From: Dyadobacter chenwenxiniae
GTDB lineage: Bacteria > Bacteroidota > Bacteroidia > Cytophagales > Spirosomataceae
Direction: 5' to 3'
Length of the DNA: 64,000 nt
NCBI RefSeq assembly: GCF_022869785.1
Contig: NZ_CP094997.1
Coordinates: forward strand, 5,394,001-5,458,000
The notes below the pieces were generated by a model, which had not been told where the DNA came from, did not search any database, and worked only from the letters and a program-made list of their open reading frames with translations. Below, one piece after another: positions 29,104 through 37,907 of this stretch (positions are counted from its first letter, which is position 1; the number at the start of each line of letters is the position of its first letter). The translations under genes were made by a program, and so were the position numbers.

Positions 29104-29760
29104 TTAAATTTTGATCGCTTTCAAAACATGCGTTTTCCGTCCCGGTCCTTTGTGCCGTTGGACTTCAAAACCTGCTGCACGTAATGCACGTTTTACAATT
29201 CCCTTGGAAGAATACGTTGTCAATACGCCGCCTGGGCGCGTTTGGGCTGCTATTTGTGAAAACATTTCTGCTGTCCACAATTCCGGCTGGGCTCTTGGAT
29301 CGAAGGCGTCATAGTAAATTACATCAAAATTTTCGGTTGATTTGAAATCTTGAAGCTTTAAATGCTCTTTACGCAGTTTGAAATTTTCTGAAATGTCACA
29401 ATCCACGGACCAGTGGCAGTCATGCAGCTCCATAAACCCGGATTGGCCGGTTAATGCAGCATAATTTAAAGAAAAAGCCTCATCCCGTGACACGGGAAAG
29501 GCTTCAACTGCGACGTAGTCAATACTTTTTTTAAGCAAATCGGCCAGTTTCCAGGTCAGGAAAGCATTTAACCCTGTTCCAAAGCCCATTTCAAAAACAC
29601 GAACCGTAGATGCTGCCTCTGAAAGCACGGGACGCAGGCCGAGATTGATATAAATGTGCTCCGCTTCGATGAGCGCGCCTTGTAATGAATGATATTGCTG
29701 ATTGTACTGCGGACTGTACAGCGAATGAGAACCGTCTTCGGTTACGATGAGGCGTTCCAA
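29104..29760 (-). CDS. mnmD: tRNA wobble-uridine methyltransferase MnmD
   Basis: Stand-alone MnmC1-type methyltransferase that completes mnm5(s2)U34 in tRNA from SAM. It has 218 residues. EMGFGTGLNAFLTW is the SAM-binding motif I, and DVIYYDAFDPRAQPELWT is the DUF752 catalytic region. The C-terminus ends in GFEVQRHKGPGRKTHVLKA, as in the family. The FAD-dependent MnmC2 half is absent, as usual for Bacteroidota. Confidence 0.9.
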   Translation of the reverse strand: MERLIVTEDGSHSLYSPQYNQQYHSLQGALIEAEHIYINLGLRPVLSEAASTVRVFEMGFGTGLNAFLTWKLADLLKKSIDYVAVEAFPVSRDEAFSLNYAALTGQSGFMELHDCHWSVDCDISENFKLRKEHLKLQDFKSTENFDVIYYDAFDPRAQPELWTAEMFSQIAAQTRPGGVLTTYSSKGIVKRALRAAGFEVQRHKGPGRKTHVLKAIKI

Positions 29761-29798
29761 GTTAAGCCTTGTATTAATTTGATTTGGCTTAAAAGTAA

Positions 29799-31067
29799 CT
29801 AAATCATTCTTTTCAGGGTAATCTGGGTAAAGAAAATATCCCCTTTCCGTTTTACCAGCAAGTCAATGTTTCTGCCGTCGCCGCGTTGTAACAATTTGTA
29901 AATCTCACTCACATTCAGATCCGAAGCGGAATGGTCGTCAATGAACAGCAACTGATCGCCTTCCAAAAGCCCTGCTTTCAGAGCTGGGGAATCGTCGGCA
30001 ATGTGGTTAACAATGTAAGAACGCAGGTCAATGCCTTCCGCACGGATCTCCATTCCGCTCATATCGTGTTCAAATTTCTCGCGCAAACGGCTTTTAACCG
30101 GTTTGAGCACCATATAACTCTGCGAATAGTTCATCGTTACTTTGAAACGGCGCAATAATTCACAACCAATATTTCCTTGCCGCGACTGCCCGGCGCGAAG
30201 TTTGGAACCAAATGCAATGCTATCGGGAAAGGACGCCACAATGTTGTTCATCGTGTAACGGCCCAGCCGCAACCGGTCGATCCGTCCCAGATTTCCGTTG
30301 ATCACGCCATTTAATCCACGTCCCAGTTGCGCGCGGATGACCTTTTCAGGAAGTCTGAATGATTCTTTTGGCGTGTTATTCAGCAGTAATGCATGTCCGG
30401 CACCCGTGTCGATCAAAACGCGGATCGGGTGCTCGCGTCCATCTGCAAAAAGTGTAACAGCGTCCGTAAATGGCTTGGTATCCTCAATGATCAGCGGATG
30501 TTTATCGCCTTTACTTGGCTTGTAGCGATATTTATCGGGGCGCATTAGTATCAGTTCCTTTTTAGAAAAGTCGATCGTTACTACGAAATTGTTGAAAATT
30601 TCATATCCAAAAATGCCATGAACAGGCACACCTACATATTCCGATAGCCTTAAAAAATCCTCTTCTAGCACCACAATATTCTGGTGATTCGCTTTAAGCC
30701 GACCCATTGAAAATCTATTGTCGATGGCGACGTGCGCAGAAATGCTCTTTCCTTCACCGGCACCGGTCAGGTTTACTTTTCTGGTAAGCCTGAGCTTGTC
30801 CGGTTTAAGGATGTAGGGGTCAGTGATAATAATGGAGCTTACCCCCGTGTCCAGAATGAAGCGGAGGGAGTCAGTGTCGTTGATCTTTGCATACAAAAGG
30901 ATCAGGTTTGAATGCAGTTCAAAAGGGATGCGGGTAGATTTGTGATTTTTATCTAGAAAGTAGCCATACTTCTCCTCTGAAACGGGGGGTACATCTTCTG
31001 TTTTCGCAAATGATATGCTGCTCGTAAAAAGTATGATCGCTACAACTAACCACTTAGACGTTTTCAT
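29799..31067 (-). CDS. Exported retropepsin-like aspartyl protease with C-terminal PDZ domain
   Basis: A 422-residue secreted protein with a signal peptide ending near residue 21. Two retropepsin-type active-site triads are visible, Asp73-Thr-Gly and Asp220-Thr-Gly, so a single chain could form a complete two-lobed protease. A PDZ domain covers about 345-420 (HIADDSPALKAGLLEGDQLL). Aspartyl protease-PDZ proteins are widespread in Bacteroidota but poorly characterised. The substrate is unknown; a periplasmic location is inferred. The gene is divergent from tpiA across about 300 bp containing a 7-bp-arm dyad. Confidence 0.85.
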   Translation of the reverse strand: MKTSKWLVVAIILFTSSISFAKTEDVPPVSEEKYGYFLDKNHKSTRIPFELHSNLILLYAKINDTDSLRFILDTGVSSIIITDPYILKPDKLRLTRKVNLTGAGEGKSISAHVAIDNRFSMGRLKANHQNIVVLEEDFLRLSEYVGVPVHGIFGYEIFNNFVVTIDFSKKELILMRPDKYRYKPSKGDKHPLIIEDTKPFTDAVTLFADGREHPIRVLIDTGAGHALLLNNTPKESFRLPEKVIRAQLGRGLNGVINGNLGRIDRLRLGRYTMNNIVASFPDSIAFGSKLRAGQSRQGNIGCELLRRFKVTMNYSQSYMVLKPVKSRLREKFEHDMSGMEIRAEGIDLRSYIVNHIADDSPALKAGLLEGDQLLFIDDHSASDLNVSEIYKLLQRGDGRNIDLLVKRKGDIFFTQITLKRMI

Positions 31068-31176
31068 CGTGGCCTCCTTTCTTTAAATGCTAAATTCTAA
31101 ACTCCGGTATAAACATAAAATAACACGTTGATTATAAACGGCTTAACTCTGTCTTTATCATCCTCGGTGTTCAGCA

Positions 31177-31194
31177 AGTGTCATAAGTGACACT
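31177..31194. promoter_or_regulatory. Perfect inverted repeat, operator candidate
   Basis: AGTGTCA (31177-31183), TAAG, TGACACT (31188-31194): perfect 7-bp arms with a 4-nt spacer. The form TGTCA-n4-TGACA resembles sites of CRP/FNR-type dimers. It sits between the protease gene and tpiA and could serve either. The rest of the 299-bp gap is AT-rich with no gene. Confidence 0.5.
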
Positions 31195-31319
31195 ATCGGT
31201 TATCTAAGTAAAATTACTGCATTTTATCTCAATTAAACACAAAAAATTCTTTATATGTGCAAAGTTTTTGTGTTTTTATAGAACATTTCCTTATAATCAT
31301 GTAAATGATGAAATTATGG

Positions 31320-31327
31320 TAATTTTG
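31320..31327 (+). promoter_or_regulatory. Promoter -7 element for tpiA
   Basis: TAATTTTG matches TAnnTTTG, 39 bp before the tpiA ATG. No clear TTTG is seen at -33. Confidence 0.4.
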
Positions 31328-31366
31328 TTGCGTTAAAAGGCGTTTTTTCACAATAAAAATTTTCTC

Positions 31367-32128
31367 ATGCGAAAAAAAATTGTTGCAGGTAACTGGAAGA
31401 TGAACAAAGTTCTGGATGAAGCAGTTGCGCTTACTTCCGAGCTCGTAAATATGGCGAATGATGAGGTTCAAAGTGATGTAAAAGTGATCCTTTGCCCTCC
31501 TTCCATTTATCTAACTACGATCAAAAAATATCTGGAAAGCGCACCGAATTTTGCCCTGGCTGCACAAAATTGTTCAGACAAGGTCTCTGGTGCCTATACT
31601 GGAGAAATTTCCGCGCAAATGCTGCAGTCGATCGGCGTGGAATATGTGCTGATCGGGCATAGCGAGCGCCGTCAATATTTTAATGAAAGCAATGCAGTTC
31701 TGGCCGAAAAAGTGAACACGGCTTTGGCTAACGGCGTTTCACCAATTTTCTGCTGCGGCGAATCGCTGGACCAGCGTCAGAATGAAGATTACATTGGATT
31801 TGTAAAAAACCAGATCACAGAAAGTCTTTTCCATCTTTCGGAAGAGCAATTGCTTTCCGTAATCATCGCTTATGAGCCGATCTGGGCGATCGGAACGGGA
31901 TTGACGGCTTCTGCTGAGCAAGCGCAGGAAATGCATGCAGCTTTGCGTCAGCACCTTGCTTCCAAATACGGTGCAGCGGTTGCGGAGGAGATTTCTATCC
32001 TTTACGGCGGCAGCGTTACAGCAGCAAGCGCTCCTGAATTATTCAGCTCCCCGGACATCGACGGCGGCCTGGTAGGCGGCGCATCCTTGAAATCCAGGGA
32101 GTTCACAAACATTATCAAGGCGAGATAA
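31367..32128 (+). CDS. tpiA: Triosephosphate isomerase
   Basis: Glycolytic interconversion of dihydroxyacetone phosphate and glyceraldehyde-3-phosphate. The 253-residue length is typical. Catalytic residues are Lys11 in GNWKMN, His98 in IGHSERR and Glu170 in AYEPIWAIGTG. The phosphate-binding loop YGGSV is present near 210. It ends 5 bp before a convergent OmpA-type gene. Confidence 0.97.
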   Translation: MRKKIVAGNWKMNKVLDEAVALTSELVNMANDEVQSDVKVILCPPSIYLTTIKKYLESAPNFALAAQNCSDKVSGAYTGEISAQMLQSIGVEYVLIGHSERRQYFNESNAVLAEKVNTALANGVSPIFCCGESLDQRQNEDYIGFVKNQITESLFHLSEEQLLSVIIAYEPIWAIGTGLTASAEQAQEMHAALRQHLASKYGAAVAEEISILYGGSVTAASAPELFSSPDIDGGLVGGASLKSREFTNIIKAR

Positions 32129-32133
32129 GCACA

Positions 32134-33168
32134 TTACATTTGGGTAACCACAAATTCTACCCTTCTGTTTTTGCTGCGTTCAACTTCGGAGGTGCTTTTT
32201 GCCAGTGGGCGGGTGCCTCCGTAGCCTTTCGCCTCGATCCGGTCTGCGGCAATGCCCTTTTCAATCAAGTAACTCCGCACCGATTCTGCGCGTTTTCTGG
32301 ACAAATCAAGGTTTTTATCAAAATCACCCACATTATCGGTGTGCCCTTCTATCCGGATCCTGATCGTTTCACTTTCCTTCATCAGGTCTACGAGCGTGTT
32401 AAGCTCTTCATATGACTCCGGCAAAAGATCCACTTTTGAGGTTTCGAAGTAGACATTAGGCAGGCTGATCGTCTCGCCAACCGCCATTTTACCAGTCTTC
32501 ATTTTTTCCAAACCGCTTTTAGGCTGCTCAGCTGCAAGCGGTTCTTCTGCTGGTTCCTGTTTCTCTTCAACTTTTGGCTTAGGCGCAGGCTGGACAGGCT
32601 TTTTCACCGGCTTCTCCACTTTTGCTGCCGCTTGCGGCACTTTCGCTTTCTTTTTTAGCGGGTTTTTGATGTGAATGCCATAAAAATTCCACGACTGGTT
32701 TCCACCCGAGCTGCGCCCTTCGTAAAAGTCAAAAACCTCGATACCCGGATCCAGGCGCTCGAAATAAGCCACAAAATTCACCGTATCACCCGGCATTATT
32801 TCTTTCGTTCCGGAGGTTGGAATGTTGTCGGCTTTGATGAATTTAAACTTTACGTCTATTTCGCCGGGCTTATACAACCTTGTTTCGGGATCAAGCCAGA
32901 TGGCGCCTGCGTTAGGCTGTTGAAATTGCTGTTTTTTTTGCCTTGGATTAATAGGAAATGGAAGATTACGGGGCTGAACCTGAACCGCTTTTTTCTCAAC
33001 AAATTGAAAATGAATGATTGTCTGCTGGTCTGTGAGCTCCACACGCCTGATTTTCACATAGGGCACAGACTGTTCTTCAACCTTGGGGTTATTTGTAATT
33101 TGTCCAAAACCTGGACTGAATGAAAATACAATGGCAATTGTTCCTGCCAAAAGCACTTTGATATTCAT
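32134..33168 (-). CDS. OmpA-family lipoprotein-like or periplasmic peptidoglycan-binding protein
   Basis: About 344 residues from ATG 33168. The frame is open to a TTG at 33204, but the ATG gives a proper signal peptide (NIKVLLAGTIAIVFSFSPGFGQ). An N-terminal domain of unknown fold is followed by a Lys/Pro/Ala-rich linker (KPVKKPVQPAPKPKVEEK). The OmpA C-terminal domain reads RIEGHTDNVGDFDKNLDLSRKRA, with the Asp and Arg that bind diaminopimelate. It probably tethers the envelope to peptidoglycan. Confidence 0.88.
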   Translation of the reverse strand: MNIKVLLAGTIAIVFSFSPGFGQITNNPKVEEQSVPYVKIRRVELTDQQTIIHFQFVEKKAVQVQPRNLPFPINPRQKKQQFQQPNAGAIWLDPETRLYKPGEIDVKFKFIKADNIPTSGTKEIMPGDTVNFVAYFERLDPGIEVFDFYEGRSSGGNQSWNFYGIHIKNPLKKKAKVPQAAAKVEKPVKKPVQPAPKPKVEEKQEPAEEPLAAEQPKSGLEKMKTGKMAVGETISLPNVYFETSKVDLLPESYEELNTLVDLMKESETIRIRIEGHTDNVGDFDKNLDLSRKRAESVRSYLIEKGIAADRIEAKGYGGTRPLAKSTSEVERSKNRRVEFVVTQM

Positions 33169-33255
33169 GTCTTTCAATGTTAACTTTTTAAAACTAAACT
33201 GCAAGAACGCCTGAACATTCCTGATAGTTTGTTAAAATTTGTTAAACAATGTAAG

Positions 33256-34014
33256 TTACTGATTTTCAAAAATAAATGCAGACCAAAATTGCGGATCATA
33301 GCGCTCCCAGGCATGACAGCCAAAGGGCAGTTTGTGCTGGGTGATTTCATAAGTGGCGGCAGGACTTTTCTCAAAAGCAAAACCCAATGCCTCGTGCCAG
33401 GAAGGAAGTTTTAAAAATAGCTTCATAGGAATCAACCGCGTTGCTTCCTGCGAAAAAAGCATATCCTCATTCCCTAGCCAAGCCGGATAAACTGCATTAT
33501 AGATCTTCAAATAACGGATGATGGCGGGAACGCGCCTTAATGATAGTCCGCCATTGAACACAACGCGGTGAGTCGAAAGGGCATCCGCAAATTGCTGATA
33601 AGATGCTGCTCCCAATGCGTCCAGCGCAGGCATATGCAATGAAGGCGCTCCTATGTAGTCAAACCCTTTTGCACACCATTCCAAAAGTAAATCCTGAAAA
33701 ACGTAAGCGTCTAACTGATAGATCAGTATGTATTCGTAAGCGAGGAATTTTTTGTAAAAATCAATGGAAATCATGAGCCGGTTATAAGCGGCAATGTCCG
33801 TGAAGAAAGCGTCATCGAAACTGATGAGCTCAATGTTCGGATAAGACGCTGTTATAGCATTCAGATCCAGGCTTGCAGGTTTGACAATTTTGACGGGATA
33901 TTTGCCTAAAACCTTCATGCATTGCTTTAATGACAATTTTTCATTGTCATTCATCACCGATTTATAAACCGGAATGACAACTGCGACCTGTGGTTTTGCT
34001 TTGCTTGATTTCAC
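33256..34014 (-). CDS. DUF5672-type glycosyltransferase-like protein
   Basis: A 252-residue cytosolic protein starting at GTG 34014. The N-terminus VAVVIPVYKSVMNDNEKLSLKQC and the acidic motif ILIYQLDAYVF recall a GT-A nucleotide-sugar site. The segment VFNGGLSLRR is typical of DUF5672 proteins found in polysaccharide gene clusters. It ends a minus-strand group of three envelope genes and lies 14 bp after a family 2 glycosyltransferase. The donor and acceptor are unknown. Confidence 0.72.
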   Translation of the reverse strand: MKSSKAKPQVAVVIPVYKSVMNDNEKLSLKQCMKVLGKYPVKIVKPASLDLNAITASYPNIELISFDDAFFTDIAAYNRLMISIDFYKKFLAYEYILIYQLDAYVFQDLLLEWCAKGFDYIGAPSLHMPALDALGAASYQQFADALSTHRVVFNGGLSLRRVPAIIRYLKIYNAVYPAWLGNEDMLFSQEATRLIPMKLFLKLPSWHEALGFAFEKSPAATYEITQHKLPFGCHAWERYDPQFWSAFIFENQ

Positions 34015-34028
34015 TATAACCTGATCAT

Positions 34029-35006
34029 TTATTCGAATAAGTCACCCATTGCAGGCAACCACCAATCTTTGCTGCTGAAACGATAATGCCCCTGAATCAC
34101 ATTATTAACGACGAAGGGAAACCGTAAAAGGCGGTTATCGGGCAATGCTGAGCGTTTGAAAAAATGCGCTTGCGCGAGGTCCAGCTTCATCAGCTTTTCC
34201 TGTGGCACAAATGGAAGTGCCTTCAACAGCTTATACATGCCCAGCAGTTTTTCACCTTTTTCCTTTAACGGGATCAACTTCTTGTTGCGATCGCGGTTCA
34301 GCCGGTCTTTGAGCTGGACTTTATCCACTTTATTACCAAAACCGACCTGCTGGCTGGCATGGATGCGATAGTAAATGAGCGTTTCGGGAATGAAGTCGAT
34401 TTTGCCTTCCAGGCTCAGCACCATAGCCATCCAGGCGTCGTGGATAAGGTCCGGAACATGCGTGGGAAATGGCATCAGCCGGGCCAGACACGATTTCCTG
34501 ATGGCCAATGTTGCGCCGGTTACGATAAAACCAGTAAACAGGATTTCATGCGCTTTGCCACTTTTCCACGTATTTTGCTTCTTCGCATCAAATTCAATTT
34601 CCTCCCATATTGTACTACCGACTGGTTTTGAATCATCACCCATTTTCATGGCATCACAAAAAACAGCATCCTTATCCGGATGTGCATTCAGGTAATCTGC
34701 CTGCTTCTGGACGCGGTCGGGTCGCCATTTATCATCCTGGTCACAGAGGAAAATAATGTCACCTGTGCACAGGGAAAGGCATTTCTCGAAATTTTTTGTG
34801 GAGCCGAGGTTCGTTTCGTTGACATGAATGTGAACCGGGAAAGCGCAGTTTTCGGCAAATGATTGAATAATTTCAATGGTATTATCTTTCGACCTGTCAT
34901 CGCAAACAACCAACTCATCAACCGGAAGTGTCTGGTCAGCAATGCTCTTCAACTGTTCGGACAAAAATTTTGCCCCGTTGTAGGTGCACAAAGCCACTGA
35001 AATCAT
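34029..35006 (-). CDS. Family 2 glycosyltransferase
   Basis: A 325-residue GT-A fold enzyme. SVALCTYNGAKFLSEQLKSI opens the nucleotide-binding domain, VVCDDRSKDNTI carries the first Asp pair, and FLCDQDDKWRPDR is the DxD-type metal site. The C-terminal part (YYRIHASQQVGFGNK) resembles rhamnosyltransferase-like members. It is probably involved in O-antigen or exopolysaccharide assembly. It sits between the DUF5672 gene and a polytopic membrane protein on the same strand. Confidence 0.88.
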   Translation of the reverse strand: MISVALCTYNGAKFLSEQLKSIADQTLPVDELVVCDDRSKDNTIEIIQSFAENCAFPVHIHVNETNLGSTKNFEKCLSLCTGDIIFLCDQDDKWRPDRVQKQADYLNAHPDKDAVFCDAMKMGDDSKPVGSTIWEEIEFDAKKQNTWKSGKAHEILFTGFIVTGATLAIRKSCLARLMPFPTHVPDLIHDAWMAMVLSLEGKIDFIPETLIYYRIHASQQVGFGNKVDKVQLKDRLNRDRNKKLIPLKEKGEKLLGMYKLLKALPFVPQEKLMKLDLAQAHFFKRSALPDNRLLRFPFVVNNVIQGHYRFSSKDWWLPAMGDLFE

Positions 35007-35075
35007 AAAAGCTTAATAAATGAATTAAAACGGCTGCAAGTTAGCAGTCAATTTACACTATCCACAACCGCAGCA

Positions 35076-36374
35076 TTACTTTTGCTCGGATTCCGTCTCC
35101 CGGAATTCGTGCAAATCCGGAATTCTGACCACACGATGATCAACCGCCCATTGCATTGCTTCGGAATAGGGTTTGGCTTCGTGATAATAGACCAGCCGCG
35201 TTTCAGGGTCATTCTGCCACGAAACCACTCTTGCTGTCAGATCCTTGTTCATATCCTGCAAAGCCTTTCGATTGTTAAAAAAAACTGTTCCCCAAAGGAC
35301 AACGCCAGCATACGACAGGATCCGTAAATGGCGCGTGCGCAATATTTTCATATCCAGAAAAATAAGCATGAGAATGACAGGAATAGTCGCCGTAAAAAAC
35401 ATGTAACGCGGTGCAATGCCGCCGGCAGCCCTGGACTCAAATCTGGAAATGGAAATGATAATGCCCGTGAGAACAGGCATGGAAAGCAGGCAGTATAAAA
35501 GCGGGTTTTGCCGCGCATAACCCATAAAAAACAGCCAGACCCAGACAAACAGGACGGTTGTCCCCACGATCATGCAGAAGTAAATGTTGATATAATGGTT
35601 GGATGCAGGATTGATATAAACGAAACTGCCGAGAAAGGTCAGAAGCAGACTTTTGGCCCAATCAAAATTGAACTGAACATGCTGTTTAGCAAGCGCTTGC
35701 GAGCGCACCGCGAAGGTGATCCAGAGCAAAACCGCCGTAATAATGCTCCATGCAATCAGTTGAGGCCATTTTTTCTGAACAAACAATAAAAAAGCGCCTA
35801 ACAGCAATCCCAAAAATCCATTTCCAAAAGAAAAAACAGCGATGACAACGGCCAGAATAGCCATAAAATAAGACGCGCTGATGATGCGGTCTGACTTATC
35901 CAGCAAATACAGGCTGAGAAAACAGAAGAAAAAAACCGTATAATGCTGAATTCCTCCCCAATAAAAGAATGTAACCTGCCAGAAACCCAGACTGAAAAGA
36001 AAAACCGTCACAAAAAGCAGGCTTTCGCCCGATAGCAAGCGGTTTTGGTCCATAATCTTTAACATTAATATAAAGAAACAGATCAGCAGCAGATTTTGAA
36101 AAAACACAAGATTTGCAAAATCGACCCGATGGAAAATGCTGAAATAGGCGGCAGCGGCGAGTCGGGAAAAAACGATCCGGTGCTCATTGTGGCGGCCAAA
36201 AAGTATTTCGAACTTCCCTTTGGCGGTATAATCGTCAAAAAAGATGCGTTTGATAAAGCCTAGTGTCGTGTCGTAATCGTCGAATGAAGGAATGTTGACC
36301 GTGCTGGAGAAAAGGGTCACGCAGAAGATCAAAAAAATAGCAATGCTTAAACCGATAGGAAGATATTTAGGCAT
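35076..36374 (-). CDS. Polytopic membrane protein of unknown function (possible GT-C-like)
   Basis: 432 residues from ATG 36374; the frame extends to TTG 36440 without adding a sensible N-terminus. About ten hydrophobic helices are visible. A loop after the first helix (FGRHNEHRIVFSRLAAAAYF) contains conserved-looking charged residues, a layout seen in lipid-linked sugar transferases and in O-antigen membrane proteins. It heads the same-strand group with two glycosyltransferases, which suggests surface glycan synthesis. The family is not recognised. Confidence 0.6.
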   Translation of the reverse strand: MPKYLPIGLSIAIFLIFCVTLFSSTVNIPSFDDYDTTLGFIKRIFFDDYTAKGKFEILFGRHNEHRIVFSRLAAAAYFSIFHRVDFANLVFFQNLLLICFFILMLKIMDQNRLLSGESLLFVTVFLFSLGFWQVTFFYWGGIQHYTVFFFCFLSLYLLDKSDRIISASYFMAILAVVIAVFSFGNGFLGLLLGAFLLFVQKKWPQLIAWSIITAVLLWITFAVRSQALAKQHVQFNFDWAKSLLLTFLGSFVYINPASNHYINIYFCMIVGTTVLFVWVWLFFMGYARQNPLLYCLLSMPVLTGIIISISRFESRAAGGIAPRYMFFTATIPVILMLIFLDMKILRTRHLRILSYAGVVLWGTVFFNNRKALQDMNKDLTARVVSWQNDPETRLVYYHEAKPYSEAMQWAVDHRVVRIPDLHEFRETESEQK

Positions 36375-36472
36375 ATCTGATATTTTTGTCAAAAAGCGGA
36401 AAGGAATATTGAGCTGTATAAAGTTAATTCTGTATTCCAAGATTGTAAATTTAAGTATGTTAAACCTACTTT

Positions 36473-37024
36473 ATGGCATTACCCGATCAACTTAAAAAGG
36501 CGATTATCCAGATGCCGGCCAAAGAAAAGGATAAGCTGCTGCTGAGACTGATCACAAAGGACCAAACGCTTGCAGACCGGCTGCATTTCGAGCTGATCGA
36601 GGACAGCGCCACCATTCCGGAACGCCGCGAAGAAATCATTGGTCGCATTACGCGGACTTCTAAATCCAACCAGAACACGCCGGGCTGGGTGCTGATGGAC
36701 ATGCGCAACCTGAGCGGCGACATTGCTTATCATGTGAAAGTTACCAAGGATAAAATCGGCAGCATTGAGCTCAACTTGTTCTTAATGAACACATTCATGG
36801 AGGAATATGCCCCTATTTTAAAAACCTATTCTTCCCGTGCGGACACCTGTGCGCTGTATCTTGCCAAAAAAGCGCAGGTTATTTTGAATGCATTCAACAA
36901 GCTGGACGAGGATTATCGCGTGGATTATATTAATGACACAAACCGCATGTTAACCTCGCTTCACACGCTTTGTTCCAAAATGTACGCGCGCCAGATGGAA
37001 ATTCCCACTGAACTGGAAAGCTGA
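36473..37024 (+). CDS. Conserved-looking cytosolic protein of unknown function
   Basis: A 183-residue soluble protein, mainly helical by composition, starting ALPDQLKKAIIQMPAKEKDKLL. No catalytic motif or known domain is recognised. The first 30 residues look like a short helical domain found at the start of some Bacteroidota hypothetical proteins (weak impression). It is 22 bp upstream of a nicotinamidase-like gene and may be co-transcribed with it and with uvrA. Confidence 0.65.
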   Translation: MALPDQLKKAIIQMPAKEKDKLLLRLITKDQTLADRLHFELIEDSATIPERREEIIGRITRTSKSNQNTPGWVLMDMRNLSGDIAYHVKVTKDKIGSIELNLFLMNTFMEEYAPILKTYSSRADTCALYLAKKAQVILNAFNKLDEDYRVDYINDTNRMLTSLHTLCSKMYARQMEIPTELES

Positions 37025-37045
37025 TGGCCTAAAAAATTCTTCCAA

Positions 37046-37837
37046 ATGAAAAACACAGCATTGTTGCTCATTGATGCACAGTTTGATTTTTGTAATCCAA
37101 AAGGCGCACTTTTCGTGCCGGGCGCGGAAACGGACGTGGAACGCATTGCCAGGCTAATTGCGCTGGAAGGTGAAAAAATCGACGCCATTTTTGTCACGCT
37201 GGACACGCATAAGGTGCTGGACATTGCGCATCCGCTTTTTTGGGAGGATGCCAATGGGAACACGGTGGCGCCTTTTACCCTCATTACGGCTGCGAATGTT
37301 AAATCAGGAAAATGGACGCCGCGCTATGAACGCGATTATGTGTTCCAATATCTGGAAACATTGGAAGCCGAAGGTGAATTCAAACATTTCATCTGGCCTG
37401 AACACTGCCTCATCGGGTCAAAAGGCGCCGCGCTGGACGATACAATTATGGAAGCATTACTCGCCTGGACGCACCGCACAGGCCGGGATTATAAGGCAAT
37501 TGTTAAAGGAACAAACCACCTAACCGAGCATTTTGGCGTTTTTCGGGCGCAAGTTCCGGTGGCCAATGCGCCGGAAACCGAACTGGATCAGGGGTTTTTG
37601 AATGATCTTGCAGCATTTGATCAAATTCTGGTTGCGGGAGAGGCGCGTTCGCATTGCGTGGCGACGAGCATTAACCAGATCCTGAAATATGCGCCGGAAC
37701 TGGTTCCTAAGGTGACCATTTTGTCGGATTGTATGTCTGATGTTACAAACTTTGAGGAAGTTGCGGACCCAATTTATGAGGAGGCGGCGCAAAAGGGAAT
37801 GACTTTTTTGAAGGCAAATGCGGTCCAGCTGTCATAA
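37046..37837 (+). CDS. Nicotinamidase-like cysteine hydrolase (isochorismatase superfamily)
   Basis: A 263-residue hydrolase. The expected triad is visible: Asp10 in LLIDAQFDF, Lys in AIVKGTNHL and Cys in GEARSHCVATS. A metal-site-like THKVLDIAHP follows the second strand. Nicotinamidases convert nicotinamide to nicotinate, but this protein is longer than PncA, and the family also includes amidases and isochorismatases, so the substrate is uncertain. Confidence 0.78.
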   Translation: MKNTALLLIDAQFDFCNPKGALFVPGAETDVERIARLIALEGEKIDAIFVTLDTHKVLDIAHPLFWEDANGNTVAPFTLITAANVKSGKWTPRYERDYVFQYLETLEAEGEFKHFIWPEHCLIGSKGAALDDTIMEALLAWTHRTGRDYKAIVKGTNHLTEHFGVFRAQVPVANAPETELDQGFLNDLAAFDQILVAGEARSHCVATSINQILKYAPELVPKVTILSDCMSDVTNFEEVADPIYEEAAQKGMTFLKANAVQLS

Positions 37838-37883
37838 GGCTGCATTGGAACATTCCCTCCCGAAATGCCAAACTAAATAAATG

Positions 37884-37891
37884 TACTTTTG
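37884..37891 (+). promoter_or_regulatory. Promoter -7 element for uvrA
   Basis: TACTTTTG matches TAnnTTTG. A start site about 7 nt downstream would leave a leader of about 10 nt before GTG 37908 or about 52 nt before ATG 37950, which slightly favours the ATG. Confidence 0.45.
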
Positions 37892-37907
37892 GTTAGTATA
37901 AAGATCG

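Noticed and set aside
32671..33123. A 150-codon frame antisense to the OmpA-type gene
   Set aside because: It is fully contained in the opposite-strand gene and its composition is unlike a real protein.
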